This document shows positions 1-9,529 of a DNA stretch of 21,372 nt, piece by piece. The notes below the pieces were generated by a model. That model had not been told where the DNA came from, made no database searches, and saw nothing but the letters and a program-made list of their open reading frames with translations. Made by a program: the position numbers and the translations under genes. The DNA is from Stephanodiscus triporus (Eukaryota > Bacillariophyta > Thalassiosirophyceae > Thalassiosirales > Thalassiosiraceae), in assembly GCA_036939755.1 (NCBI GenBank), contig JALLAZ010001007.1, positions 1 through 21,372 on the forward strand. The letters run 5' to 3'. Every line of letters begins with the position of its first letter. Within the stretch, counting starts at the first letter, position 1.

Positions 1-1
1 A

Positions 2-653
2 GGTGATATAACTTCATTCATTGAAGGCATAGAACTCATCAGCGATAACTTGGGTCTTCTTTTGGATGCTTTGAGGTACGTGCATTAATTTCGAAGCTAA
101 TGCCATTGATATCTAAAGACTCATTTGGTACTACTCCTTCGCTAGATCAACTTTTGAGCTGGCAAGCTGTTCGACCATGGGCCCAATAATCACGCAGGCG
201 TTTGAAGATGTGGCCTGCACTGACTCTCATGGAACTTTTGCACTACTGTCCACGATAGCTTTCGCTATGAGTCTTGTTGGGATGATTATGGTGATGCTAC
301 GAGCGGGCATGTACCCTTACCAAAAGCTATACTATCCTACTGAAATTTTGGGAAATCCTGACTTCGTGACCAATGAGGAGGCTCTACACCCTTCGGCTCC
401 ATCCCAAACCACATCATTTCACAGAGCCAATCCATCGATTCGATCATTTGAGGATGTGGAAAGCGAGCAACTTTCTCCACCCGATTCCAAGTTTCCAACG
501 ATTTCAGTTAGCAACACAGGCAAAGCTTTATCTGAATCGACAAGACGTATTGCCCGGTCTAATTCGCACTTCACATTGTCGACTCTATGTTCAAACGATT
601 TTGCGCCCGACGATGAGGACCGTAGCCCCATGACGCCACGAAAGCTGTGGTGA
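2..653 (+). CDS. 3' end of a membrane protein gene (5' part outside the window)
   Basis: The last two exons of a longer gene: exon 2-75 and exon 146-653, joined across a 70-nt intron (donor AG/GTACGT at 76, acceptor TAG at 143-145). The phase-2 junction gives an uninterrupted 193-residue C-terminal part. An open frame from ATG 177 exists, but the same frame continues upstream to the acceptor, so 177 is probably internal. The visible part has a segment with two cysteines about 18 residues apart, then one hydrophobic helix (near TFALLSTIAFAMSLVGMIMV), then a Ser/Pro/Asp-rich cytosolic-type tail of about 100 residues ending PMTPRKLW. An extracellular Cys-containing domain followed by a C-terminal helix recalls tweety- or prominin-like proteins, but I do not recognise the family. 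The stop lies 36 nt from the end of the converging acetyltransferase fragment. The tail-coding part is duplicated at 1305-1455. Confidence 0.7.
76..145 (+). other. Intron, 70 nt, in the membrane protein gene
   Basis: Begins GTACGT and ends CTTCGCTAG. Removing it joins two open frames in phase 2, making an AGA codon across the junction. The upstream frame otherwise meets a TAA within 20 nt of the donor. Confidence 0.7.
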
Positions 654-1076
654 TTCGAGGACGAGCTGATTCCCAGTCCACCCGACTAGCTACTTTTTCA
701 GCCTCTTGTACATAAAACCGTCTACGACATCTGATGAAATCAGGGAGAATCCCACTTTTGTGTACAGCTTCAACGTCTACTTCTCCAATGAGTTGTCGTG
801 GACTTTGATGCAAACTTCAGTAACCGCGATGCAATGCCCATTCTTCGATGGGATGGTGACGTGACAAGATTGACGATGGCTGGTGCGAACATGATTGAAC
901 CCACCTCTTTGTCATGTTGCGAGTTGTGATTGAATCTGACCTGGTTAGTACATGAGCGATCCCAGGTACATCATCTTGCATTCCCAGCTCGATGTACAGC
1001 ACAATATGCAGCTGATTTGTACTGGGAGTGCCTCGATGATCGGGCATGGTAACAAAGCCATTTCGCAAAATCCGGA
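491..1076. repeat. Tandem duplication, copy A
   Basis: Copy A pairs with copy B at 1305-1973. The offset is 814 at the left end and 802 after a 12-base in-frame gap in B. It covers the last ~160 bases of the membrane-protein gene, the 36-base gap between converging stops, and the 3' part of the acetyltransferase. Copy A carries several deletions in the acetyltransferase part. Confidence 0.85.
690..1076 (-). pseudogene. Truncated GNAT acetyltransferase fragment (duplicate)
   Basis: This stretch is very similar to 1492-1973, the C-terminal third (about residue 212 onward) of the intact acetyltransferase gene. The stop codon and the flanking 30 bases are conserved. Against the intact copy it has lost about 58 bases near 770-775 (removing most of the conserved region before the C-terminal strand), more bases near 925-955, and about 20 bases near 1035. 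These gaps shift the frame, and no start or N-terminal domain is present. It is best read as the dead copy from a tandem duplication. The short open frames in it do not match the parent frame. Confidence 0.8.
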
Positions 1077-1149
1077 TTTTTAAGACCTCGTAACTCTTGG
1101 CTATATAAGTGCAGCTATAATTCTAGTCCTAGCTTCCTGGCTATTGATC

Positions 1150-1300
1150 CGTCACTGCTTTCAGCACTATGTTCATCAGAGAGCTTCCTGCCTTTCTTTA
1201 CCAGGTCTCAGCGGTTCGTTTATGCCTTTCAATCCTTCACTGATTTTGGCACTATGCTAGGCGGGGAGCTCTTGCCCTTCTTTCCTTTCCTGATTTCAGC
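1150..1300 (+). repeat. Degenerate ~65-bp direct repeat between duplication copies
   Basis: Unit 1 (about 1150-1212) and unit 2 (about 1231-1300) share the order TCC-TCACTG, a GCACTATG block, a GAGCT block, a CCTTTCTTT pyrimidine tract and a final TCAGC. Identity is partial, with small gaps. Both end in an AG preceded by pyrimidines, like splice acceptors. This spacer (1077-1304) has no match elsewhere in the window that I can see. Confidence 0.5.
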
Positions 1301-1304
1301 TCGG

Positions 1305-1455
1305 GTTTCCAACGATTTCAGTTAGCAAAACAGGTGAATCTTTATCTGAATCGACAAGACGTATTGCCCGGTCTTATTCGCACCTCACATTGTCGACGCT
1401 ATGTTCAAACGATTTTGCGGACCGTAGCCCCATGACGCCACGAAAGCTTTGGTGA
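1305..1455 (+). pseudogene. Duplicate of the membrane-protein C-terminal exon
   Basis: Encodes a near copy of the last 50 residues of the first gene (from FPTISVS to PMTPRKLW and the stop at 1453-1455), with a 4-residue in-frame loss (PDDE) and a few substitutions. The frame is intact. No start or transmembrane segment accompanies it. A pyrimidine-rich stretch ending TTTCAG at 1294-1299 lies immediately upstream, so it could act as an alternative last exon of the first gene rather than being inert. Confidence 0.6.
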
Positions 1456-1973
1456 TTCGAGGACGAGCTGATTCCCAGTCCACGCGACTAGCTACTTTCT
1501 CAGCCTCTTGTACATAAAACCGTCTACCACATCTGATGAAATCAGGGAGAATCCCACTTTTGTGTACAGCCTCAACGCCGATTCATTCTCCGGGTGCACG
1601 TATAGACCAAGCCCCGTCGAACCTTTGTCATGGCGACTACTTCTCCAATAAGTTATCGTGAACTTTGATGCAAACTTCAGTAACCGCGATGCAATGCCCA
1701 TTCGTCGATGGGATGGTGACGTGACAAGATTGACGATGGCTGGTGTGAACGTGATTGATCCCACCTCTTTGTCATGTCGCGAGTTGTGTTCGGAGTATGA
1801 CCGTGTTGTTTCTCCGTGATTCATGTGTGGTGCATAAGCGATCCCAGGGACATCATCTTGCATTCCTCGATCGATATACTGCGCAATTTGCAGCTGCCTT
1901 GTACTGTGAGTGCCATCATGCACAACTCGAGATGTGTCGATTGTCGGGCATGGTAACAAGGCTACTTCGCAAA
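1305..1973. repeat. Tandem duplication, copy B
   Basis: Direct repeat of copy A (491-1076). In B the acetyltransferase part is intact and continues to a full gene, while the membrane-protein part is only the C-terminal tail. This reciprocal pattern is what a tandem duplication across two converging gene ends produces. B is longer because A has lost sequence. Confidence 0.85.
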
Positions 1974-2607
1974 AACCCACGACCTCTCCCGAAGACAAGT
2001 CTACTACAGATGTCATGACATGATTCAACAGCTCCATTCTGGGTGCAAGATCGAAATTGTGGAATCTCCATGCATTGTTCTCTTGAGAATGTGCCACAGC
2101 GGTCTGTACCTTGGATCGAAAGTTGTCATACCTCCATAGTTGGTGACATGCATCGTAATCATCGGATAGTGAGCGCAAGTAGTCATAATCATCAGTAAGT
2201 GTGTATTGTTCCTTCAATCGACTAGCGGTCTCTCGTCCTGCCTCCAACGCGGCAAGTCGATGAAAAAGTTGTCGTCTTAGTTCAGACTTGGCGCGTAGGC
2301 GCTTCATGTCATCGTTCCAATTATGTTTGTGGTCAGATGGCACAGATTCCATGGCGAGCATTGTGGAGACGGCATCGAGATCGGCAATACGAGCGCGTCT
2401 AATGCGGAATTGTTGACTCCATATCCTCCTTGCTGGATTGATTGACCGCACGTCGTATTCACTAGGATTAATCGAGGGCGCAAACGATGGGATGATTCGC
2501 TTCGGATTAGCTTCGGTTAGAGACGCATCGATTATCACAGACATGGCAGACGCATCGAATTTGATTGCGGCGAGTGATATAAGAAGAATGCCGAGCCTGT
2601 ACACCAT
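1492..2607 (-). CDS. GNAT-family N-acetyltransferase with signal peptide
   Basis: A single-exon 371-residue protein. The N-terminus is a likely signal peptide (hydrophobic residues 5-16, possible cleavage after ASA at 19-21). The C-terminal half carries the GNAT fold: a strand plus acetyl-CoA pyrophosphate-binding loop at 294-310 (LVTSPSHRRMGIASRLL, the R/Q-x-x-G-x-G/A signature as RRMGIA), and motif B at 335-353 (LYVHPENESALRLYTKVGF) with the usual Asn and Tyr. Residues 95-175 look like a helical insertion. Substrate cannot be told: small-molecule, peptide and protein N-termini are all possible. An SFAP at 41-44 hints at plastid routing but lies about 20 residues past the predicted cleavage site, so location is uncertain. 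It converges on the duplicated tail of the first gene and diverges from the dehydrogenase. Confidence 0.85.
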   Translation of the reverse strand: MVYRLGILLISLAAIKFDASAMSVIIDASLTEANPKRIIPSFAPSINPSEYDVRSINPARRIWSQQFRIRRARIADLDAVSTMLAMESVPSDHKHNWNDDMKRLRAKSELRRQLFHRLAALEAGRETASRLKEQYTLTDDYDYLRSLSDDYDACHQLWRYDNFRSKVQTAVAHSQENNAWRFHNFDLAPRMELLNHVMTSVVDLSSGEVVGFCEVALLPCPTIDTSRVVHDGTHSTRQLQIAQYIDRGMQDDVPGIAYAPHMNHGETTRSYSEHNSRHDKEVGSITFTPAIVNLVTSPSHRRMGIASRLLKFASKFTITYWRSSRHDKGSTGLGLYVHPENESALRLYTKVGFSLISSDVVDGFMYKRLRK

Positions 2608-2997
2608 CGTCGCCTTGAATAGGTAGATTCACCAGTCTGCTCCTAACAGCTCCAACCCCCCAGAGCGCGATGAGACATTGACTTCTCGTCATTTGTGTTT
2701 CGGAGTGAGTAAGCATGTTGTTTGGTGTCGACCGCTGACTCATTTCGTTGGATTTTGTCGAAACACTTGAGATGACGCGTCTTAAGAGTCCGCTACAAAG
2801 TAAGTCGGAATCAATACAGAATTGGCTACTACAGAATCCATATCAATGCGCTGCTAAAGCGAGTTTTTACGGCGTTATCATCTTTATCCAAGCCTGAAGT
2901 TCTCTTCCAAGCGGCGAACATTTGATTTGGATTCTGTAGTATTGGAGCCATTCTCATTCTTGCTGTCGCCACACACACACACAGCACAAACCAAGCC
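2608..2997. promoter_or_regulatory. Divergent intergenic region, acetyltransferase / dehydrogenase
   Basis: 390 bases between two start codons facing apart, so it must hold both promoters and 5' UTRs. A short CA repeat (about 2971-2983) sits just upstream of the dehydrogenase ATG. No clear TATA box or other motif was identified. Confidence 0.5.
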
Positions 2998-3906
2998 ATG
3001 ATCGACAAAGCAGCAAAGATCGGTTGGATCGGAACCGGGGTTATGGGAAAGAGTATGGCCGGGTATCTACTAAGGAGCGGGCTTTCGGTGAACGTGTTCA
3101 ATAGAACTCCTTCCAAGGCCGACGACCTCCTAGCCGCAGGTGCGCGAATTGCATCCGCCATCGACGTCGCCAAGGAAAGCGACGTCCTCTTCTTGATGCT
3201 CGGGTACCCTCGCGACGTCGAGGATATGATCCTCGATGGCGAACGCGGTCTGCTGAGGTACATGAAACCGGGATCCTGCCTGATAGACCACACCACCAGC
3301 AGCCCTGATCTAGCGGTCCGCATTGCACAAGAATGCAAGCGACGCAACATCGACTCGCTCGATGCACCAGTCTCCGGAGGCGACATCGGAGCTAGAAATG
3401 GTGCGTTGGTGACCATGTGTGGGGGCGAAGTCGACGCATACGAGAGGGTGAAACCATACATGGAGCTGTACTCGGCTCAGGTCAAGCTAATGGGGAGTCC
3501 CGGCGCAGGTCAACACACGAAGGCGACGAACCAAATCATGGTCGCGGCGAGCATGATAGGCACGGTCGAAGCTCTCGTATACGGCCACAAGGCAGGTCTT
3601 GACCTGAACGAGGTGCTCGCCCTTCTGAGTCAGGGTGGGGCGGCAAGCTTCACGATGTCCAAACTCGGCCCTCGCATGCTGAAACGCGATTTCGAGCCGG
3701 GATTTTACGTCGAACATTTCGTCAAGGACTTGGGCATTATTCTTGAGGAGGCCAGGAGGATGAATATTTCCCTCCCAGGCACGGCACTCGCGTCGCAGTT
3801 CTATGCAGCGTACATGGCTCAGGGTGGCGCTAGAAATGGAACGCAGGGCCTTTTGACGGTTTTTGAAAAGCTTAACAACACAGAGGTGCGAAAATACGAC
3901 TTGTGA
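2998..3906 (+). CDS. Beta-hydroxyacid dehydrogenase (3-hydroxyisobutyrate / glyoxylate-succinic semialdehyde reductase type)
   Basis: 302 residues, the usual size of this NAD(P)-dependent oxidoreductase family, and a single exon. The dinucleotide-binding motif is at 8-20 (IGWIGTGVMGKSM, GxGxxG). The following strand ends NRTPSK (35-40), where Arg and Lys favour NADP(H). The substrate-binding DAPVSGG is at 122-128. The catalytic Lys175 lies in GQHTKATNQ, and the C-terminal domain has the conserved FVKDLGIILEEA (241-252). The family interconverts small beta-hydroxyacids and semialdehydes, or reduces glyoxylate. The NRT signature makes a glyoxylate/succinic semialdehyde reductase activity more likely than valine catabolism. 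There is no targeting presequence and no peroxisomal C-terminus (ends KYDL), so it is probably cytosolic. Confidence 0.92.
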   Translation: MIDKAAKIGWIGTGVMGKSMAGYLLRSGLSVNVFNRTPSKADDLLAAGARIASAIDVAKESDVLFLMLGYPRDVEDMILDGERGLLRYMKPGSCLIDHTTSSPDLAVRIAQECKRRNIDSLDAPVSGGDIGARNGALVTMCGGEVDAYERVKPYMELYSAQVKLMGSPGAGQHTKATNQIMVAASMIGTVEALVYGHKAGLDLNEVLALLSQGGAASFTMSKLGPRMLKRDFEPGFYVEHFVKDLGIILEEARRMNISLPGTALASQFYAAYMAQGGARNGTQGLLTVFEKLNNTEVRKYDL

Positions 3907-4632
3907 AATTTTATCTACTACAATAGGGGAATTGCACGACTGTCGGTGTAATATGGTGGAGCTCAAGCAATCCAATTGATATTGGTGCGAAAAAATTCGC
4001 AACGCAAAAGTGAATGATTCTTCCACCTGCTGTGGTTTGGGCGCCGTCATAGGAACTTGATACCGGTTGGTAGCTTCGTTTTGCATTGTTTGTTGGAAAT
4101 TTCATGACGTTGCCAGTTGAAATGGCGTTGTTTGTTGGAAATTTCATGACGTTGTCAGTTGAAACGGCGTGTTGTAAGTTTGGTGGGGCTGTTCTGGCGT
4201 CGGAGAAGCAGCGGCGGGCCAGCGGCCACTAGAAAAAGCTCTACGACGATTCATGTGGTATGTGCCGGAAGTGCAAGGAGGTATGCCGTCAAGTTTGCCT
4301 GGTCACATGCCTCATCTCATGAAATATTTTAAGACGTCGAAAGAGGATTGAAGAGGGACATAAATTCATAGTAGAATCGGATCAATCTATCCTGTAAGAG
4401 TAAGCCTCATCCCTGCGCCATGCGCAACCTGGAAGAGATTAGGAGTGATTGCGTCTGTGCGGTCATTCATATGAAATTTTTGAGGAAGGAGTGAAACAAA
4501 ATATTTGGCGGGAAGAGACGAAGAACGAGCGCAGCGGCGCGGCAGCGCGTCAGCCAGCGTCGTAGGAGCCGGCAGCCCAGCCCATGTCGGCATACCACCA
4601 CATCGTGATAGAGAATTAAATCCATCCCCATC
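3907..4632. other. Intergenic region before the ABC transporter
   Basis: 726 bases. The first part is the dehydrogenase 3' UTR. It contains a two-copy 42-bp tandem repeat (4086-4169). The final ~300 bases should hold the transporter promoter; GACATAAATTC near 4360 is AT-rich, but no convincing core element was found. The open frames here and over 4505-4996 are out of frame with the transporter and resemble nothing. Confidence 0.5.
4086..4169 (+). repeat. Two-unit 42-bp tandem repeat
   Basis: Unit 1 is 4086-4127 and unit 2 is 4128-4169. Each starts TTGTTTGTTGGAAATTTCAT and they differ at only two positions (C/T in the GCCAG/GTCAG block, T/C in the final ATGGCG/ACGGCG). A third start (TGTTG) follows but diverges. 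Confidence 0.9.
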
Positions 4633-7600
4633 ATGCCCAGGAGGAGCATCCCGCGCGCCGATGGGCCTCGACCGTCCTCGGCGCCCCGCCTCGCGTCGTT
4701 CATATTCCTCGCGTCGTCAATCGTCGTCGTCCCGACCTCGCCGTTCCCCGTCCCTCCTCCGGTCTCGTCCCTTCCCAGTCTCCGCTCGACGCCGACGAAG
4801 GAGTTGGCGACGGCGACGGCGACGGCGGAGGAACGACGAGACTGGAGGGACGGCGAGCACGGCAGCGAAACGTCGTTGGCGTCAAGGCTCCTCTTCTCGT
4901 ACGCTGGTCCACTCCTCGACCTGGCGTCCGAACGTCGGTTGGAGGTCGACGACGCCTTCCGCGTGCCATCGGAGGGGCAGATGGGAAGGGCGGTGACTCG
5001 CCTCGAGGAAATATACGGGAAATGTCGGGATAGAGCCCTGGGACGACGACGAACGCGACGACGAGATCGGACCTCGACGACGTCGGGGTCGATCGTGCTC
5101 GGCATCGCGCTGTTGAGGAGTCAGAAAGAAACCCTCGTCCTCACCGGGACACTGCGCCTGCTGAACACGATCGTCCAATCGTTCCCGGCCCTCATCGTCG
5201 CGCGGCTGCTACGGCAGATCGAGGCCGGGAGGTCCGTCCGCGCCGTTAAGCCGTTGACGTCGGCATTCGCGCTGGTGTCGGTCCTGAGCGTGAAGATGCT
5301 GATAGAGAACCAGTACTTTCACAACGTCGTCAAATGCGCGTGCGAGGTGCGCGGGTCGATCTCGGGCATGATCTTCGACAAGGGCATGCGGCTGTCCGGG
5401 GGGGGAGGGGGCGCCGTCCGAAAGACGGCGAGCGGTGGTTCCGGGTACGGCAAGGGATCCTCCGTCGAGGACGGCACGGAGGGTGAGGGAAGGAAGAGGT
5501 CGACCGCCGCCCCGGATCTCGGATCTGGCGGCGTGTTGAATCTGATGCAGAGCGATGTCACGATCATCGAAATGCTCACGCTGCAGCTCCATACGCTGTG
5601 GGATGGCATCCTGCAAACGTCCATTTACATCGCGCTGCTGTACAAGTTTCTCGGCCCGCCCGTGATTTGGGGAGTCATGGTCCTGCTCACGACCATACCC
5701 ATCAATGCCGTTACTTTGCGTATACTCAATCGTCTGAGCCGGAAGGAGACCGAGGCGAAGGACGCGAGGATGAGGAAGACGACTGAGAGCATCGTCAACA
5801 TGCTACTTCTCAAGTTGCAAAGCTGGGAGAATATTTTCGCGGACGGCATACAGAGTCACAGAGAAGAAGAACTGATGAGACTCAGAAAACGTGGATCCGT
5901 CCGCGCTCTGAACCAAGCGATAAGCAATGCCGTCCCCACCATCACGCTTGTTGTTACTCTATCCGCATATGCCAAGACGGGCAAACCCATCGTCGCGAGC
6001 ACAATATTCACGGCGATTTCTCTATTCAATCAGCTCCGATTCCCGCTCTTATTCTATCCGATGCTCATCGATTCCATGGCCAACGGAAAGAACTCGCTGA
6101 GGCGGATTTCGCAATATCTCACGCAAGAGGAGATTGCGCCGTACGTCGATCGCCGGGAAAAAATCGACGGAGAAGGAGGGACCATAGAGATGATTAATGG
6201 GAACTTTCTCTGGGCTTGGGAAGGCGAATCGGGCGTCGACAGGCACGTGCCAGTCCCCGCGTTGCGCAATGCGTCTATTTATGTTGGTCCTGGGGAAATC
6301 GTGGCTGTCGTCGGAGATGTTGGCAGCGGAAAGTCGGCTCTCGTAAAGTCTTTGATCGGCGAGTTGTCTCCAGTACCAAGGATGGTGTTTAATCAAACAC
6401 TGCAAAATGACGGGGGCTCACACGATTCCGTGAACATGCCGAGAGTAACTGTGCAAGGGTCCATCGCTTATTGCGCGCAAGAAGCATGGCTTCCAAAAGG
6501 GACGATACGAGAATCCGTTGTGTTTGGAAGAGAGTACAACGAGGAGAGATATTTAAATGCAGTTTATGTAGCTGGTCTAGACGGTGACTTAGCAAAAGGT
6601 CTGCTGACCCACGACACTGACGTCGGCGAGGACGGGTCGAACCTTTCAGGAGGCCAGCGAGCGAGAGTTGCACTCGCTCGCGCATTTTTCGAGGAGAGTG
6701 CCGGTGTGTACATTCTTGATGACCCTTTGAGCGCATTAGATGCAACAGTTGCTTCGACTGTATTCGAGCGTGTTTCTGCCAGACTCAGACGAGAAAAGGC
6801 TGCCACCGTCTTCGTTACCAATGATCCAAACCTGCCTAGAAGATGCGATAAAGTCATTCTCATGGGATCTTCAGGATCTTCTTCGTGCTCTCAAATTATT
6901 GATGTTGGAACATATGATGAATTGATTTCCCGTGGACATGATCTGAACACCATCGTACATCACGAGGAAGAGGACAAGGACAGTGACGAAGATTATGAAT
7001 GCTTCAGTAGCGCAATAGCCTTGAATGGTGATCCCTCAGTCCAATTTCCCTCGAGCAATTACAACGCTACAGTTTCGAATTGTCATGCAGATCCAGACTG
7101 CAAAAATACGTTGCAGCAGGATCCCGTGCTACTTGCAGAGCATGTTGTTCCCCAACCAATTGAACCATCCCAAGACAGTTTCTCATTGACTGCTGATCGA
7201 CGTCAACTATCGACTGACGATTCTATGTCAACAGGAGCAGTTCGTCTAACCACATACACTTCATACTTCAAATCGGTCAAGAGTCCTCTTCTCATAGCGG
7301 GAGCAATTGCATCCTACTTAATATCGAATGGTAGCCAGTTTTTCCAGCAGTTAATTATTGCTAGATGGACAGATGCCGGGAAAGGTGGTGCAATGGCCTC
7401 ATCTGTTAGCGCTAAATATCTCAATCAGCTCGTCTATGCAGCTGTGATGGTATCGGTATCAATGTACTACCGCAGCTACCTAACGATGAGGGTTGGAGTG
7501 AGGGCATCCAATGATATTCATAGAAAAATGCTCAAATCTGTTTTTAAGGCGCCGCTGTCATTCTTCTCTTCAACACCAAGTGGGCAGCTCCTCACCAGAT

Positions 7601-9236
7601 TTGGCAAAGAATTGGACGTTGTTGATCGGTCGCTACCCGATGGCATTGCATCAGTGTTATATTGCTCCTTTCAGATATTCTTTAGCATAGTTGCTTTAGC
7701 TGGAGCAGTATCGCCCTTGTTGGCTATTCCGATTTTGACAGTTGGTATGTTTTATGTTAAGGCGATGGGCAGATTCAGGCCAGCTGCGCGGGATTTAAAG
7801 CGATGCGAATCAAAGTCTAGATCCCCCATCTACACTCATTTTCGAGAGGCATTGCGTGGTGCGGAAACGATTCGCTCCATACCAAGCGGTCGTAGTGTGT
7901 GGTCACAACAACATAGAAGCCTGACAGATAAAAACATCTCTGTCTTCTATTCAGTCAAGGCTCTCGACAGATGGCTATCAGTCCGTCTTGAGAGCCTTGG
8001 TAATGCTGTTGTATTAACAGCGGCTGTCGGAGCTGTCTTTCTGACTCGTGCGGGTAATCTAAAATCTGGCGCGGCAGGCTGGGGGCTAACACAAGCTCTC
8101 AGTATCACGGGTCTCCTCACGGTAATGCAACTGTTTCGTCTCTTTGTTGCTTTGTTTATCTCGGCCAAAACTCAGGTGTGTTTGTGCGCGCTCTTGATTT
8201 ATCTTCACAGTGGGCTGTTAGAACGCTTACTGATGCTGAAACACAATTCTTGAGCGTTGAGAGGCTGTCCGAACTTACCACTCTGGAATCGAAAGCCACC
8301 AATGGTTTAGAGACAGAAGACATCAAACCTCTTATGTCAGGGGAGTACTCTGGCGTCAGAGAAGAATCAAGATCTATAGAATTGAACAACTCAATCGTGC
8401 CACTGACCCCCGAAAGTGAGGCTGCTCTCTTAAAATCAGGCTGGCCTATAGGTCATGTTCAATTTAAAGACGTATCAATGAGATACACTCCAGACTCTCC
8501 TCTTGTGCTTCGAAGTTTATCAGTAGATATACCCGCTGGGACGACGCTTGGCGTTGTAGGGAGGACGGGGAGCGGCAAGTCATCTTTACTTCTCACTTTG
8601 TTCCGTCTTGTTGATGTTGAGGGTGCTGGTAGTATTACTATCGATGGAGTTGATATTCGATCCCTGAGTCTAGAAGGACTGCGCGAATCACTTTCTATCA
8701 TTCCTCAAACTCCAACACTCTTTGCTGGCACATTACTGTACAACTTAGATTCAACAGGAAGGGCAACAGCAGAAGAAGCATGGAGAGCTCTTGAAGCAGC
8801 AAGCACTGAGCTTGCGCGGCAGTTTAGAGACTCTGATTTTGGTTTAGAAACCATGATATCTGAGGGGGGTGGAAATCTCTCTCAAGGGCAGAAACAGTTG
8901 ATATGTTTGGCCCGGGCTTTGTTGAAACACAGAAACATACTTGTTCTCGACGAAGCAACAAGCTCGGTTGACACCAAAACAGATTCTCAGGTACAAGATA
9001 CCATATACCGAGAATTCGTCCAAAAGGGAGTCACAGTGATAACTGTGGCGCACAGGTTGGATACTGTTCTCGGTTATGATAAAATTCTTGTTCTGGATGC
9101 TGGTAAGATGGTTGAATTTGGTACACCAGACGAATTGCTGTCCAAAAATGGATACCTCAGAAATCTTTATGATGCAGACCAACGAAATCGACAAAAAGGT
9201 AGCAAGCGGAAGCTTGCAGATGTCTCAGTAATATAA
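4633..9236 (+). CDS. ABCC-type (MRP-like) full ABC transporter, one intron
   Basis: CDS join(4633..8121, 8211..9236), 1504 residues: TMD1-NBD1-TMD2-NBD2 without an extra TMD0, as in short MRP/YOR1-type exporters of conjugates and organic anions. NBD1: Walker A GDVGSGKS 561-568, signature LSGGQ 671-675, Walker B ending D696-D697. NBD2: Walker A GRTGSGKS 1280-1287, signature LSQGQ 1386-1390, Walker B with catalytic E1411, H-loop His1444. The 8122 donor was chosen because it yields TGLLTWAVRT, which matches the ABCC consensus after the last helix; the 8176 donor would add 18 residues there. In NBD1 the H-loop His is replaced by Asn730, and a ~40-residue Gly/Ser-rich insertion (255-301) lies in the first cytoplasmic loop. 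The region before TMD1 has one hydrophobic stretch (residues 21-34). Membrane (plasma or vacuolar) and substrate are not evident. Confidence 0.93.
8122..8210 (+). other. Intron, 89 nt, in the ABC transporter, with a possible inner donor
   Basis: Donor G/GTAATG at 8122, acceptor TCTTCACAG ending 8210, phase 0. A second donor at 8176 (CAG/GTGTGT) is also phase 0 to the same acceptor but would leave only a 35-nt intron. Family alignment favours 8122. If retained, the frame closes at 8251-8253. Confidence 0.75.
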
Positions 9237-9529
9237 AGCAACAAATACTAGACAAATGGGGACGCGGCGGCCCATCCCTTTTCGTAATAGATGCTCTTTT
9301 TTAGCTATTGCCATGAGCTATCAGAAACTCCTACGGGCGACCGATGTAACGTACAACATCTAAATCGATTCATTTTTTTAGACTGTTAGGTTCCTGTATT
9401 CTACACCCGACCTTTCGGTAAGATCATTTCTTTTGTGAAGACAGTCCCTTCAACAAACTTTTTGCGGCGAGTTTTTCAGGAATGACGATGGAAATGATGG
9501 GTTATACGTGTTCCCGCGATACATGCGAT
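9237..9529. other. Convergent 3' region, transporter / lumen coiled-coil gene
   Basis: About 290 bases between two converging genes, AT-rich, with no recognised gene. It may contain a short last exon of the minus-strand gene (see that entry). Confidence 0.4.

Noticed and set aside
1101..1108. TATATAAG as a TATA box
   Set aside because: No gene start follows within a useful distance on the plus strand; it lies in the duplication spacer.
4505..4996. Arg/Ser-rich open frame overlapping the transporter 5' end
   Set aside because: Low-complexity shadow of the GC-rich transporter N-terminus in another frame.
8176..8210. 35-nt intron as the main splice in the transporter
   Set aside because: It leaves an 18-residue insertion not seen in ABCC proteins; the 89-nt intron fits the family.
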